Assembly: GCA_003991915.1 (NCBI GenBank)
Contig: RQTK01000925.1
Span: 23,482-87,481, forward strand
Source of the DNA: Elysia chlorotica
Taxonomy: Eukaryota; Mollusca; Gastropoda; Plakobranchidae
DNA: 64,000 nucleotides
Direction: 5' to 3'
Positions 12,448 to 48,700 of this stretch are shown piece after piece. The notes under the pieces were generated by a model. The model worked only from the letters and a program-made list of their open reading frames with translations. It had not been told where the DNA came from and made no database searches. The position numbers and the translations under genes were made by a program. Every line of letters begins with the position of its first letter. Position 1 is the first letter of the stretch.

Positions 12448-12817
12448 TAGTAACATTGCATAGGCCCGCATCATGCCTTAGCGCATCACAGGAGTGATGC
12501 GCGGCTTCTAGCCCCTCTTTTCCTCTCCGCAGTAACATTCAATTTCCGTCATGGTGTGACGTCACTGAGTTATCTAGTGCTATTATTAGAAATCTGCGGG
12601 TAGAAAAAGAAAAAAGACTGCTATGAACTGATTTTTTCCTTTCTAGCTTGAGCTCTTTCGATTTCTCTCTCATGAATGTTCAATCTCAAGCCTGTCTTCA
12701 CTCTTCAGTTCAAACATCAATGCGAGTCAGTAAGTCAAGATTCCGAACTGACCACCAATATTCTGAGGTAAAAATCCTCTATAGTCTCAATAGAAAAATC
12801 TATTAATAGAAATCACT

Positions 12818-12891
12818 TGTAGTGTGCCTCAATGATCGTGTAATCAGAGAATTTACACTGTCAGATTACACAATCATCGAGGCACACTACA
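12818..12891 (-). other. Strong 28-bp hairpin (candidate small-RNA precursor or young palindrome)
   Basis: Arms 12818-12845 and 12864-12891 are inverted complements with an 18-base loop and only two differences. On the plus strand these give A-C and C-A mismatches. On the minus strand both become G-U pairs, so a minus-strand RNA would form an uninterrupted stem. The open frame across it (12822-13106) has no family resemblance. Confidence 0.55.
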
Positions 12892-13179
12892 ATAACTTGA
12901 ATAAGTTATTACTGTCTAGAGATCTAGGGAGTTCGTTGATGAAAATAAACGTAAATCCCCAGAGTGGGGAGGTTAGAGTTCATATGTTCCATCAAAACAA
13001 ATTATGCAATGGAGCAATGAGTTGGAGGACTCAAATAAATGAAATGCACATTTCGCATTTCGGAGATTATGACTTTTCGATGCTACACTCTGACATCATT
13101 TTATAATATTCCCATGAAACTTAAACTACCAACTAACCAAGTCTGTATGTGTGTATGATGTGACTGCTCTTAGCAAAGT

Positions 13180-14420
13180 AAATCCTAGTAAGTTATGTGA
13201 CCCAGACAAACTGTAACCGCGAGATTGCTGACATTTTTACTTCTAAACCTATATTTGTAGCACATGTCACTAGAAAGAAGTACAATTCGTAGGCTTTCGA
13301 AAACTGCTGGCAAAGCGATTCCAGTGCCTTAAGAGAAGGAAATGGAGATCATTAACGATTTTAGACCTGTGGCATTGACACCCTTTGTGATAAAATGTTT
13401 TGAAAAAAATAATGTTACGCTTTATAATCCTAAATGGTGTTAAAAAAACTTGATCCTTGTTAATTCACCTATAAACAACATAGAAATGTAGGAGGCACAT
13501 GTATTTTGCTCACAATAGTGTCCAGAAGAAAAAGAACATTATGTTCGTCTCTTATTCAACCATAACAATCCAACCTCACATTATGGTCAAAGGGCTCTCT
13601 GGCATGAAAGTAGACATTTATAAGTGTTATTTTTTGAGTCTTAGATTTTTCAAAAAATCTACCCGAGTATGTAAGGCTGATCAGAACTTGTTCAGATCCC
13701 AGGGATGTGTACTATTACCAACATTGTACACCATATACACTAAGGAGTACAGAAGTCACCACAACAGTACACGGCTCATTAAATTTGCAGATGACTCAGT
13801 TCTATAAGGGCTTATTTCAGTCTCTAATATTGAGTCGAACAATTTACCAACTGGTGTAAAGATAACTATCTAGTATTGAATGTTAGAAAAAACAAAAGAA
13901 TTCATTGTCGACTTTTGCATAAAGAAAGCTCCAATAATGCCCCTAAAAATCGAAGATGTGGCTATTGAAATTGTCCATACCTTATATCTCGGTCTGACCA
14001 TTGCCATGTAGACACACTATGTATAAGATAAATAGAAGGCTGTTCTTCCTTAAGAAATTGAACAAATTTAATGTATCAAAAGATATGCATGCCTTTTAGA
14101 GTTCACACATTCAAAGTGCAATGTCTTTTTGGGATAAATTGTTGGGGTTGCAGTAAAACAAGTGGGGACTGTTCGCATATTGATAAATTAATACTCAAAG
14201 TCAAAGCTGAGAAAGTTGTCAGAAAGGAATTGCCATCTGTAGATCTATGCACTCTATGAAAGAAACTATATTGTCAAGTGTTATTAATGATAAAAGACCA
14301 AAGCCACCCTTTATTCAACGAGTACATGCATCATTGCATGACATTGAAGAGGACAGGGAAAATAGTAACAATTAAGGCAAGAACTGAGAGATATCGCAAA
14401 TCTTTTCATCCCAGATAATC
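13180..14420 (+). pseudogene. Decayed non-LTR retrotransposon (reverse transcriptase) on the plus strand
   Basis: Shifting frames show ordered LINE ORF2 blocks. First is a CDPDKL-like segment near 13200; then EIINDFRPVALTPFVIKCFEK near 13340-13400, an RT domain signature; then SQGCVLLPTLYTIYTKEY; and the catalytic-box-like FADDSVL at about 13784-13804. Next is LNVRKTKEFIVDF followed by LYLGLTI near 13870-14010, and a weak C-terminal tail with KPPFIQRVHASLH near 14300. Numerous stops and frameshifts make it inactive. It resembles the LINE at 8431-9209 in its C-terminal motifs and may belong to the same clade. Confidence 0.8.
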
Positions 14421-14811
14421 GCAGTTGGGGTGCACTATGTAATCTATAAATAATAAAGCATCTATGTACTTTTGTCATGAGATGGTTAATTTAATCCATC
14501 TATTTCATCTATGCCCAGAGAAATTTCCAAACTGGATGAGTAAAGTTTATCTTATAAATCTTATATTATAGACCTTTGACATGATGAAGCATATATGCCT
14601 AGTATGTACATTAATTAAATGAAAACAAATTAAGAAGCACTTTGTAATATGATGAATCTAGATAGATGTTGCATTACATATAATGCCCAATCCTTTCTCA
14701 AAGCAAAATGGAATATCACAAATTAAAAGTGAAAGTTTTCATGCTTCACTATTTTCACAATATGTATTTTTTATCCCTCCAGCAAGACTCAATTATATCT
14801 ACATGTAAGAG
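14421..14811. other. Region immediately upstream of RPAP1
   Basis: AT-rich, with no clear TATA box or CpG patch. The transcription start may lie further upstream with a non-coding first exon. Confidence 0.4.
14803..14808 (+). promoter_or_regulatory. Minimal start-stop uORF (AUG-UAA) just upstream of the RPAP1 start
   Basis: ATGTAA lies three bases before the RPAP1 ATG. If it is in the mature 5' UTR it is a one-codon uORF. The same bases also resemble a splice donor (GTAAGA), so transcript data are needed to say which, if either, matters. A possible 5' UTR exon acceptor (ccctccag) ends at 14782. Confidence 0.35.
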
Positions 14812-39221
<24,410 letters not shown>

Positions 39222-39529
39222 TCATAGATTTAAATCAAGATATTAATATTTGTTTCCAACATGAACAGTCTGAGTAAGCAAACATGCTAACACAAGCACT
39301 TAAAATTGTTTATTTTGGGGTTTAAATGAGGTCTGGAGGTTCATCTTGTGCTTATCTCTCAAATATTACACATCATTCTACTCACCTCAAAATTTCCACC
39401 GCTAGGGCCAGGGGGCCTAATGATTTTCCTTCTCTGTTTGATAGGAAGAGGGTAGGCAGAGAATCATTATGTTGGACATCATTTTCTCTGTACTGGGTAT
39501 TGACACAAGAAAACTAAAGTTCTTGAGGT

Positions 39530-39784
39530 TTAAGCAATGAGTGCGGAGAGCTGGAACCGATCAACTTTGTTAAATCTTTTCTGGTTTGAACCAATATGCT
39601 GCATGTTGAGCCTTATGTCCATAAGATAATTTTGTGTGTTTTTTTTATTGTTGTTTTTTCTATAATCACTGCTGTTAAAATTGTAGAAAGCCAGGTGTTT
39701 ATCAATGGGATCTACACCTTTCATGTAGATGTTGTTATAGAGGACAGACTCTGATCTTGTTATTCCTTCATTTGTCCTTCTCAT
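39530..39784 (-). pseudogene. Possible piggyBac-type transposase scrap downstream of RPAP1
   Basis: An open stretch on the minus strand contains YNNIYMKGVDPIDKHLAFYN, recalling the YNxYMGGVDxxDQ block near the C-terminal end of PGBD transposases. It continues for about 50 residues without further clear similarity. Low certainty; it would lie in the RPAP1 3' UTR. Confidence 0.4.
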
Positions 39785-39945
39785 CCCTTTTCTTTGTTTT
39801 TGTTATTAAAAATAATGGCGGATGAATTGTATTTTCTCTCAAAACACCTGTTTTTGTCTTCTGTTTTTTTGGGTGTGTATCATTGAAGGTGCAAGAAGTG
39901 GGAGGGAAGATGGATGGCTTTAAAAAAAAATCGTTTATAAACTTT

Positions 39946-39951
39946 AATAAA
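39946..39951 (+). terminator. Candidate RPAP1 polyadenylation signal
   Basis: This is the first canonical AATAAA found by eye after the RPAP1 stop, about 725 bases downstream. A variant ATTAAA occurs near 39803. The 3' UTR would carry the antisense transposase-like scrap at 39530-39784. Confidence 0.3.
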
Positions 39952-39959
39952 AAAAAAAA

Positions 39960-41735
39960 TGTAAACCTGAGCCAGGTTGCTGGATTGTTTGTTATTTGTT
40001 TTTGCTTTTTTAAATATTTAAATGCTTTTTTGTACAGTATACTCTTTACTCTAAGGATACATCTATGCATTTATTACACAAAGTTTTAAAAAGAGATTTC
40101 TCTAACTATATTTAATAGGCATTTCAGGAATTTAAATAGCATGGTGTCTGGACATTTTAATAGAACAATCAATAATGCTTCATATTTTTTTGTTTTAAGT
40201 TAAGAGTATTCCAAAAAAACCCGCAAAAAAACATAGAAAGATAAAGAAATGAAAGTAATATACAAGACTGCATTGAAATTTGAATATTTCGTTTAACTTT
40301 AATGTAAGAATCTATACTGTTTAAAGTTTTATCCTTCTAAATATTAAAAGTTATTAAAAGTTACAAATCACCTCTTTTTCGAGTATATAACTGATTAGTT
40401 GACCCTTGAACTGTTTGGATAAAATCCATCCATTTAAGATGTTAAGAGGTTGGCTTATGCTTTGACCTCTGGTTTCCTATGCGTTTCAATCAGTTGTAAT
40501 ATTTGTTGCATTTTTTCTGCATCATTTTAAGTGCAATTAAATTATATCAAATTCTGAAATTGAGTCTTAAAACTCACTTGTCTCCTATTGTTTACATGAT
40601 TCTAAGGAGTTTCGCCTATAACGTCAGAAGCTTTCAACTATGAAACATCTGCTTTAATCCTTTGAGCCGTGGCGCCCTGGCAGTATTTTGGTATTTATAT
40701 ACCTAGGCTCCTGAACTTAAAATAGTTTCTAGGCCCACAATGTCTATCATCAAAATACACGTATGTGTTCACTGATGTGTTACTGTGTAGTTCTGGTCCA
40801 TTCTAGATTTAGATCTACAGGTCAGGTGCTCAGTAAAATAAAATCTCCACTCGGGCTGAAAATAGAGCTTCCTTGCAAGATCAGGAACGAGAATGCCCTG
40901 AAATGATTATTTTTTTACTCAGTAATAAGGTAGTGCTGACGTGTTGGAATAGATGAAATGCATATTTAATCTGTTAAGCAAATCCTCAATAGATTCAGTC
41001 GTCAGAGTATAAGACTATAACCACTGTTATGGAAAAGTGAGCGTTGTTAGAGATAAAAGACATTACAGGTCCATGTTTCGATCAAACAAAATGTAAATAC
41101 ATGGTGAAGTGAATGGTTTAATAACTTTAATCATTAACGAAATAAATGTCATTTGCAGGTTTCATTATATTTCGTAAATTTTTTTTACTGTAGTGACACT
41201 TGAGTGGAATCTATTTAAAAAAAAACATGTCATTGTCTGTATGTATGCAACTACATGTATTTATTTTTTTGTAATTATAGATTTGAGGCAAGTTAGTTTT
41301 ACATTGAAATTCATGGGCACAATTTGGAAATAGGCCTGCCCTGAGTGTTAAAAGTTAGCAAGAACGTTTTGATAAGTTGACAGCTGCTTAAGCTGAATAT
41401 TATTTAATGGGAGAACTATTTCTTATGATACACGATCCCTTGTGTATTAAACCAGCTTTAAAGAAATTTTAATTATTGGTCAGGATATTTACAGAAAACG
41501 GAAAGATTGAATAATGTTTTGTCGTTGTCTTGGCATTATTATGGCCACAAGACAGTCCCTAAGTACAGGTAACCTAAATTTCATTGATTTAACTGTCTAT
41601 TGTTTCTTTCGTGGGAAACGCACAATGCCATGACCTAGCCATTTAGCATCCAATGAACACATGGTTCACATAAATTAAAAACAAAAGAAGTGATTTAATG
41701 TGCTGCAGAACTATAATGTTGCCAATAAGCAAGAT
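39960..41735. other. Intergenic, nothing recognised
   Basis: AT-rich with homopolymer runs. No coding motifs or repeats beyond short ones were seen. Confidence 0.5.
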
Positions 41736-41970
41736 AGCTCAGTCGGTGGAGTGCAATGCCTCTAATCTGTTGGTTCCGGATTCCAAGCATGATCGTGTAG
41801 TCTTGTCCCCTACTTATTATAATATCCGTGACAGTACATTTTCACTATGAACGACTGAGACATAATATCTGACATTCCCGCTCCCTTCTCTGTGTTACAG
41901 CTCGAGTTAGTTTTGGGCCTCGTCCACAGAAGTCTAGATCTAGTTGATGACGATGGACGTTACAAAATCG
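41736..41970 (+). mobile_element. Diverged tRNA-headed SINE copy
   Basis: The head has tagctcagtcggtggagtgc (A-box-like) and ggttccggattccaa (B-box-like). The body shares the ctgagaca, gggcctcgtccacag and tgatgacgatggacgttac landmarks with the family copy at 43366-43613. It is more diverged than that copy. Confidence 0.5.
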
Positions 41971-42308
41971 ACAAGTAAATTAAGTTTATTAGCATTGGAA
42001 AATTAGGTATAAAATTTTTTATGAAAAATCTATGAAGACAATTGTACTGTGTTACGCATGGTGCAATTTCGATAACTAGCCATCATAAGATAAGATTGAT
42101 TATCGAACTGGGTCCGGCTACAAGAACTAGATGTAGTAGCTTACGCTTGAAATTTAGCAATTGATTAATATCGAGCGAGTTAGCCAGCAATCGAACGCCA
42201 ATGATGAACATCAATCGATGCTTATTAGGCCTACTGAATAATTGGTAGGCTACATACAAAAATATATACATGTATATATAGATTAGAGTTTGGTTTGCTG
42301 GTTTCTTA

Positions 42309-42480
42309 CCGTCCAACTTAAGCAACTAGGCTATATCGCGAACATGTCCTAGACAAACCTCTGACAATTACATTTAAACATGTCATGTTATTCTTACACC
42401 GACTTAATCAGTAAGCCAGGGGCAAAATCCGACAAACAAGTTTGCCTGATCGTGGGTTAGAATCGATTACCGTTCTAATG
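42309..42480 (-). mobile_element. Diverged SINE copy, minus strand
   Basis: The landmarks cgtccaacttaagcaactag, ctatatcgcgaacatg and ctgacaattacat, then an accgac/aatcagta pair, follow the order of the reverse-oriented family body. The head side contains a weak reversed B box near 42456-42470. Confidence 0.5.
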
Positions 42481-43365
42481 GACGTCTTGCGCTTTATCTT
42501 TTGATCTAACTTATAAATACGCATACATTTGGAAAATAGATCAACATAAGCAAACTTATGGGTAAGTGAAGAACATAATCCTCTCTCTTTTTAATAGGCT
42601 TGTTGTGGAAGCAACTTTTAAATGAGACCAATATTATAATTGCTATTGCTCTGACACCAACAGGCACTGGCGAAGCATCTTATTTAATATTAGCGGGTTG
42701 GATAGTTTTATGTTTTTGTTGTTGTTGTTACTACTGATGTAGGTTGTCTTTAAGAGGAGGGAAGGGGCATGATGCTGTGCGGAGATCAACATGTAGCAAA
42801 AAAGAAATTGAAATGAAACATATTAAAGAAGCAGAAGGGATGGACATTATTTATGTAGGTCTTTTTAAAACAAAAAGAGAAGCGCGGAGGGAAGGAGAAG
42901 ACGAAGATAAGCTTCACGTCGGCACTGGCAAAAATCACAGACATCATCTAAGGTTTTCACACATCGATGCATCCCATTCTGATTTGCAAAGGCAGCTTTC
43001 CCCCTTGAGACTGTCTTCATTCACAGATACTCACGCCATAATTGGTGCTTTAAAGATAAACACTGGATTCTGGGTCACATCAATCAATATTTGATTAAGG
43101 CGGTTGCGTTTGATTTGCCCAGCCAAGATTCTATAACAGGAAACGGCACGTTGTGTAGCTTGGATGTCGATCCCAAGGAATTGTTTTAAAATCAAGGAGA
43201 GAACAAAACACACACACACAGAGTTGTAGACTTGGAGTTCACTGACCGCTTGCGTGTCGGTGTATTTATTTTCTTCTCTTCCCGCAGTTTGAACGTATTT
43301 AAAAATGTTGAATCATTGAGCTGTGTCTGCATAGCCTTGTTGCGTGCGCTGTGGCTCCCCTCGAG

Positions 43366-43613
43366 TTGGTTGGTTGGTTGGTTGGTTGGGTTTTAACGTC
43401 CAACGTCAGCAACTTATAGGCTATATCGTGGACGGACCCCAAGACGGACGTCTGACAATTTTATGTGCTGCCACACACACACTGACTCCTGTCTCAGCCG
43501 GTCACATTATACTGATACCGACCCAACCAGTAGGGATTGCAACAGCCAGGATTCGAACTCGGGACCTTTTGCGTCGGAAGCCGATGTTCTACCCCTGGGC
43601 CACCGCGCCCCCC
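43366..43613 (-). mobile_element. Full-length SINE with 12-bp target-site duplications
   Basis: The insertion is bounded by gctcccctcgag at 43354-43365 and again at 43614-43625. Read on the minus strand it starts with the tRNA-like head (ggggcgcggtggcccagggg), has the B box ggtcccgagttcgaatcc and the conserved body, and ends in a CCAA-repeat tail (TTGG repeats at 43366-43387 on the plus strand). The perfect duplications suggest a fairly recent insertion. The ORFs overlapping it on both strands are fortuitous. Confidence 0.9.
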
Positions 43614-43959
43614 GCTCCCCTCGAGATAATCAGAGGAATGGTGGCGCGAAATCAGTGCGAGGGCATGTAGGCTACTATGACTGCACATTATTGTAGAGTT
43701 ATTCGGAAAAAAATACCCCCTAAACCTTCAAATTCGAAATTGTGCCTATGAAGAATTACAAGACAGAAAACCTCTACTGATCGAATATGCATCGTATTTT
43801 TGGCATTTAATAGACAAACGTACCAGTATCACACAATTCTCCTGCGTGCTGTGTGTTAGGTATACATGTAGTAAAAATCAGTAGGCTAAGCTAATATGGT
43901 GGACTATCGCAGTAGCAGTATTGGCTATAGGCCTTTAACCGAATTTGGTTCGAAACGTT

Positions 43960-44215
43960 TTTGTAATAATTGAGAGGTCCCTGGCTCGAAACCCTCGATC
44001 GTTAAAAAATAATTATAATTATTTGTACTATTTCGTTCCATACTGTTTGGGTCGATGTCAGTAAAATGAGACCGGTTGAGACAGAAGTCGTGGTATCCCC
44101 GTGCTATCTCTGTGTGGCAGCATGTAACCTACGAATTTCAGTTGTTGGTCTTGGGAACCACCCACAATATACTGTAGCCTATATTTATAGTGCTGACGTT
44201 GGACGCTAAGCAACA
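43960..44215 (+). mobile_element. Diverged SINE copy, plus strand
   Basis: The head has a weak B box (tggctcgaaaccc). The body gtcgatgtcagtaaaatgag, gagacagaagtcgtggtatc, gtgtggcagcatgt and the 3' landmark gtgctgacgttggacgctaa match the family order. Confidence 0.75.
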
Positions 44216-44930
44216 GACTGAAACTCACAGTTCGTTTAGGTAATGACCAACATTACCCAAATGCAATGTACCTTAACATAGTCGACGTGCAAGGGTTAGT
44301 ACCCCGACGACTCGGATGGTGATACCGTCTTATATACTGGCACAGCAGAGTAACAAGAGTGAGACTAAAAAAAATCAAAACCGGCGTCCATATAAGGCCT
44401 TCCCTTTCCTGGGCCCATGTGCTACACCCACATTATGTATGGCACTTGGGATATTTCAACATGACAGCAAAATTGAGAAATAATATTATAATATAGCGAA
44501 AAGGGGTGGNNNNNNGGGGAGGTATTAGGACACAAATAACATAGAAAGCAAACCAGAAAAAAAGGGAGAAAAATATACAAGAAAATACAAATGCACAAAA
44601 TGGCGATAAATGTAGATGGTGTATTAAGACAGTAAAGTCCATGGCTCCAGACACTAATATCCCTCACTACCGAATAACATAAGTTAAGGGAGGGAATAGT
44701 ATAGCTCATACTGCCAACCACAAGATACCACCCTAGATTGACAAGCTAAGCGATGAGGTGTAGTAATAGCATACTACATAATTATGCTTACAGCAATTTG
44801 ATATTGAACTGTCGAATGTTTTCCTTTTCATCTTCCTCTTCTTCTTTTTCTTCTACTGCGTCGGTACTACTCACAGATTACATTCAGCTATTTTTCCTGT
44901 TACTTCCACCACCACTACTACTACTTCTAT

Positions 44931-45007
<77 letters not shown>

Positions 45008-45539
45008 TGCCAACTAAAACTAAATCTACTACTACGACTACTAAAAAAAGAAAAACAAAAAACAAAACAAAAACAACCAGGAAAAAAATCCTAAAAAAAA
45101 CAACCAACAACAACAACAACAAAAATCTGAAAAAGTTAGATTTAGCTCAAGTCCGATAGATAGTTTGAAAGGAGAGAGACAGTTTGAAAGGAGAGAGACA
45201 CAAATAATCGTACAATCAATGATGTGGGCGGGGGCCGAATGCGCATTTCTCACGACACTTATTCGCCTTTTCAGGACAGTAGGCAAATAGGCTGTAGGTT
45301 GACATAACGGCAGCACTGCAGTTTCACTTCGTTGAGTTGTACTTACACAATACTTATTTTATTGAAGATCTAATTTTTTGAAAACTAGCTATCCACACTC
45401 CATTTATTTGGTTGCTTCATTTAATTGTTTAAAGAGCCAGCGGCCTTACGTCTCTTTTGACATTATGTTTTCAACTGCGAAATCACGAAAAGGCGAAGGA
45501 AACGGACCTTCTCAACTAGGAGATTAATCCGGGCACCCG
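44216..45539. other. Intergenic upstream of TOGARAM1
   Basis: It holds a 6-base N gap (44510-44515), the ACT array (44931-45006), a CAA run near 45105-45121 and a duplicated ~20-base unit (agtttgaaaggagagagac) near 45162-45200. No gene was recognised. Confidence 0.6.
44931..45006. repeat. (ACT)n trinucleotide array
   Basis: About 25 perfect units, preceded by diverged CCACCACTACTACT. It gives spurious poly-Leu and poly-Val frames. Confidence 0.95.
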
Positions 45540-45605
45540 TAGCGGTCTAAAGTCACGTGATGAACACAATTATGTTGTTGTGGAGAGGACGCCATTTTGC
45601 TTGTA
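45540..45605 (+). promoter_or_regulatory. Probable TOGARAM1 promoter elements (CACGTG E-box and YY1-like site)
   Basis: GTCACGTGA at 45552-45560 is a palindromic E-box of the USF/MITF type. GCCATTTTG near 45591 resembles the reverse YY1 core. They lie 155-210 bases upstream of the start in a CpG-richer patch with no TATA box. No convincing RFX X-box was seen, although the gene is ciliary. Confidence 0.35.
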
Positions 45606-45759
45606 AATTGACTGAAATGGACCGACTATGGTGTAAATAATCACGTTTTGTGACGGTCCCTGCAAGAATGTGTTCATACAAATAGAGCCACAGAAAGATA
45701 GAAGGTATATCCGTGCCTTCTTACTTTTGTAGACCCGAGTTTCGACACTGTGCGTTTTA

Positions 45760-48700
45760 ATGGCGAGTAAAGTTCAAGTTGCTAAGTTCCCCCTACGCGA
45801 CTTCAATGATCCGACCTTTTCAGTGGTGTGGAATATGGAAGAGGACGATGTAGCTGGACAGCTCACAGACGACAGTTTCAAGAAACGAGTAGAGGTGCTA
45901 GAGCAGTTAATCATCACTGTCAAGCGAAATGGTGGTCGGCTTCCCTATACCGACGGCGAGTCCATCTTCCGAAGCCTTGGACTGGCTCTTTCAGATTCTA
46001 ATTGGGAAATCCGGAACAAATGCATACAGCTTTTGCAGGAAATTATTCCCAACTTAGGGGATGATATCGACACATGTATGTCACTAGTCTTAAATAAGAT
46101 GCTTGCTAATATAGGCGACAGTAAAGTCACAGTAAGAAGAATGGTTGTCCAAGCGTTGCATGCTTACATGAAGCATACTCGTAATCTTCCAGCACTCTTT
46201 GATGCTATTGTCAACACTGGCTTGGAAAACGAGAACCCATCTGTCAGAAGAGAAATGGTTACTGCCCTACCAATGCTTCTTACAAGAGACTTTGTTAGTC
46301 AGGACCTGGGTAAAATCATTACTTCGCTTGCAAAGAAACTGTTAGACACATCTGTTGAAGACAACCTGAAAGACAGCTCACTATCTACCCTAAATAAACT
46401 AGAAGCAATGGTAGGTGATAGAGCATTTGCCGCTTATCTAAAAAATCTGTCACTTCCCTTACAAAAATATTACTTGCAATTGTCAGGTAAACATGACAGT
46501 GGTTACTACAATGATACAGACAGTGAGTATTATAATACAATGCATCACGTGGGAGTGTTGAATGGGAGAAATGATAGTGGAAGAGATTATCATGCTGAAG
46601 AAAACTTAGAGTTTGGTGTTGTGCCTAGTCAAATACTAAGCAGGATAAATGAACAGAAAGATTTTAGGACTCGCGCTCAGGCAGTTGAAGATCTGAAAAG
46701 CATTATTGTGAACACATCAACACACGAAGTTGCTACCAGCATGATGCGTCACATGAATTCATTTGTTCAGTTTTTAAGCAACCTATTGGATGATCCAAAT
46801 TTTAAAATAATAAATGTGACCCTTGAGATCATGTTAAACCTCGTTGAAAAGTTGGACAAGAGCACTAAAACATTTCTTGGACACCTTACGTCTGCTTTGC
46901 TAAAACGCATGGGGGACAACAAAATTGTGATCAGACAGCTTGTTATGAACATAGTGATGAAAATGATGAGGTATGCATCACCACAAGCAGTCATCAGTGT
47001 GCTTGAAGAAAACCTTCAGCACAGAAATTCCAGAGTACGCCAAGAAACAATCAATTTTATTATAGCTGCTCTGCTTACTTTCCCTCGGTATGAGTTTGAC
47101 CTCCCTACTATCTGCAAAGCTGTAGGACCAACACTGACTGATGTGAAGAGAGCAGTGCGGCAAGCAGCTCTGGAGTGCTTTGCTACGCTGGCTCAAGTCA
47201 TGGGCTCTGGCCAGCTTCAGCCTCTGGTGTCCGCAGTCGACCAAGTAGAATTGAGCACTGATGGGGAGGGTCTTATGGCTGCTGTCCAAGCAAGGCTTGC
47301 AAGAAAGCAGCTTCCTAAATTAACTTCTGATGGACTCGTGGAATACACAACCCAGACGCCTTCCTCAGCAACAGTGCGATCATCTACAGCCCAGCATGAT
47401 GCTGACACTGAATGGATTTTGGCTGTTGGCTCTAGTGTCTCTTCCACTGCTAGAACAGCCAGGTCAGAGTTTCTAGAGCTCGAGTCAGTGACGACTTCAG
47501 CAAGGTCCACACCCATGGTGGGCTCAGACGTGTCTGCTCCGACTCCTGCCCCGAGAAGGTTCATGAGTGCAGGCAGAGGAAGGAACAAACTTCCATGGGA
47601 GGAGGATCGTGACGAGAGGTTTGGCCCTTACGGTACATTGCCAAACTCTGCACCAAATCAGGTGAGAAACGCTTGGATTTGAATTAACTAGCTCAATATG
47701 GCAATTTGAACATATTTACACACACCATTCTTTTTAATTTTCTCTCGTAGATTAAAATGGTTTTACTTTGTTTCTAAGGTAAACTAAGGTTTGAGCAACT
47801 GAAACTACTTCATTTTGAAATTAATCATCCAATTCAAACTAGATTTGTCAAGATTGATTTGAACCTGTTCTTTTTTATTTTATAAACTTAAAACATATGT
47901 ATGTTGTTGATATTTTTAAACTTTCCAATACATTCTCTGGCCTTTTATAATGGTTTTAGAAATTAAAAATTATTATACAATTACAACAATTTTAATTTTT
48001 AAATTTTATATTATTTTGGTTAATACCAACTTACCACTCTCCAAGTTTTGAAAAACTAATCACTCATTCACTGTGTGTGGTGTGTGAGGTCATTGTGCTA
48101 ATGGGGTACTTTGCTCTTGTACTTGTATTGTAACTCTTGGTTAACTAGATGTGGCAATTGATGATTATTCTTTTTTTAAATTCATTGATGGCCATTTGAC
48201 CTCTCGCTGTAATCAAAGTGCTAAGGTGTATGACAGTTAGTTGTACATGTAGGCCTACTATTACTATTAGGTCTTTAAAGGCTTTCCGATTCCTTTCCAC
48301 TAGAATGTTAATTTGACATGCTGCAAACCCCCCCCCACTATATATATACTTTTGATTACGTTTCCTCTGCACAATAATTTATAGTAGTACATGTAACAGC
48401 ACTCTGTGTTTTTCAGATATTTATCTAATAATGTTTATATGTTTATTTTTTTTTTTACACAAAGCTCTAAGAATTATAAAGATTTCTACCGTAAAGCAAA
48501 CATTAGAATGTTTTGGGTTTGGAAAAAGTTTTAAAAATCCTTTTTTCCCCATCTTCCTGTAAAGTTATTAAAAAAGGCTTCAAAAAGCGCATGGGCATGG
48601 CAACATCATACTGATGTATTCTAGTGAATTTTTTAATACCTGATAGTGGGAAATATTATTTACCCTTAAAAAAAAATTAATTAAAAACTGGTTCTTTGAA

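Noticed and set aside
11594..12538. Open frames of about 280-314 codons on the minus strand
   Set aside because: They consist of translated triplet repeats and undetermined bases across the assembly gap.
12822..13106. 94-codon open frame over the hairpin
   Set aside because: No family resemblance, and it begins inside the inverted repeat.
43344..43696. Open frames of 64-108 codons on both strands
   Set aside because: They lie across the full-length SINE with target duplications and are fortuitous.
44753..45122. Leu-rich and Val-rich open frames
   Set aside because: Translation of the ACT array and its flanks.
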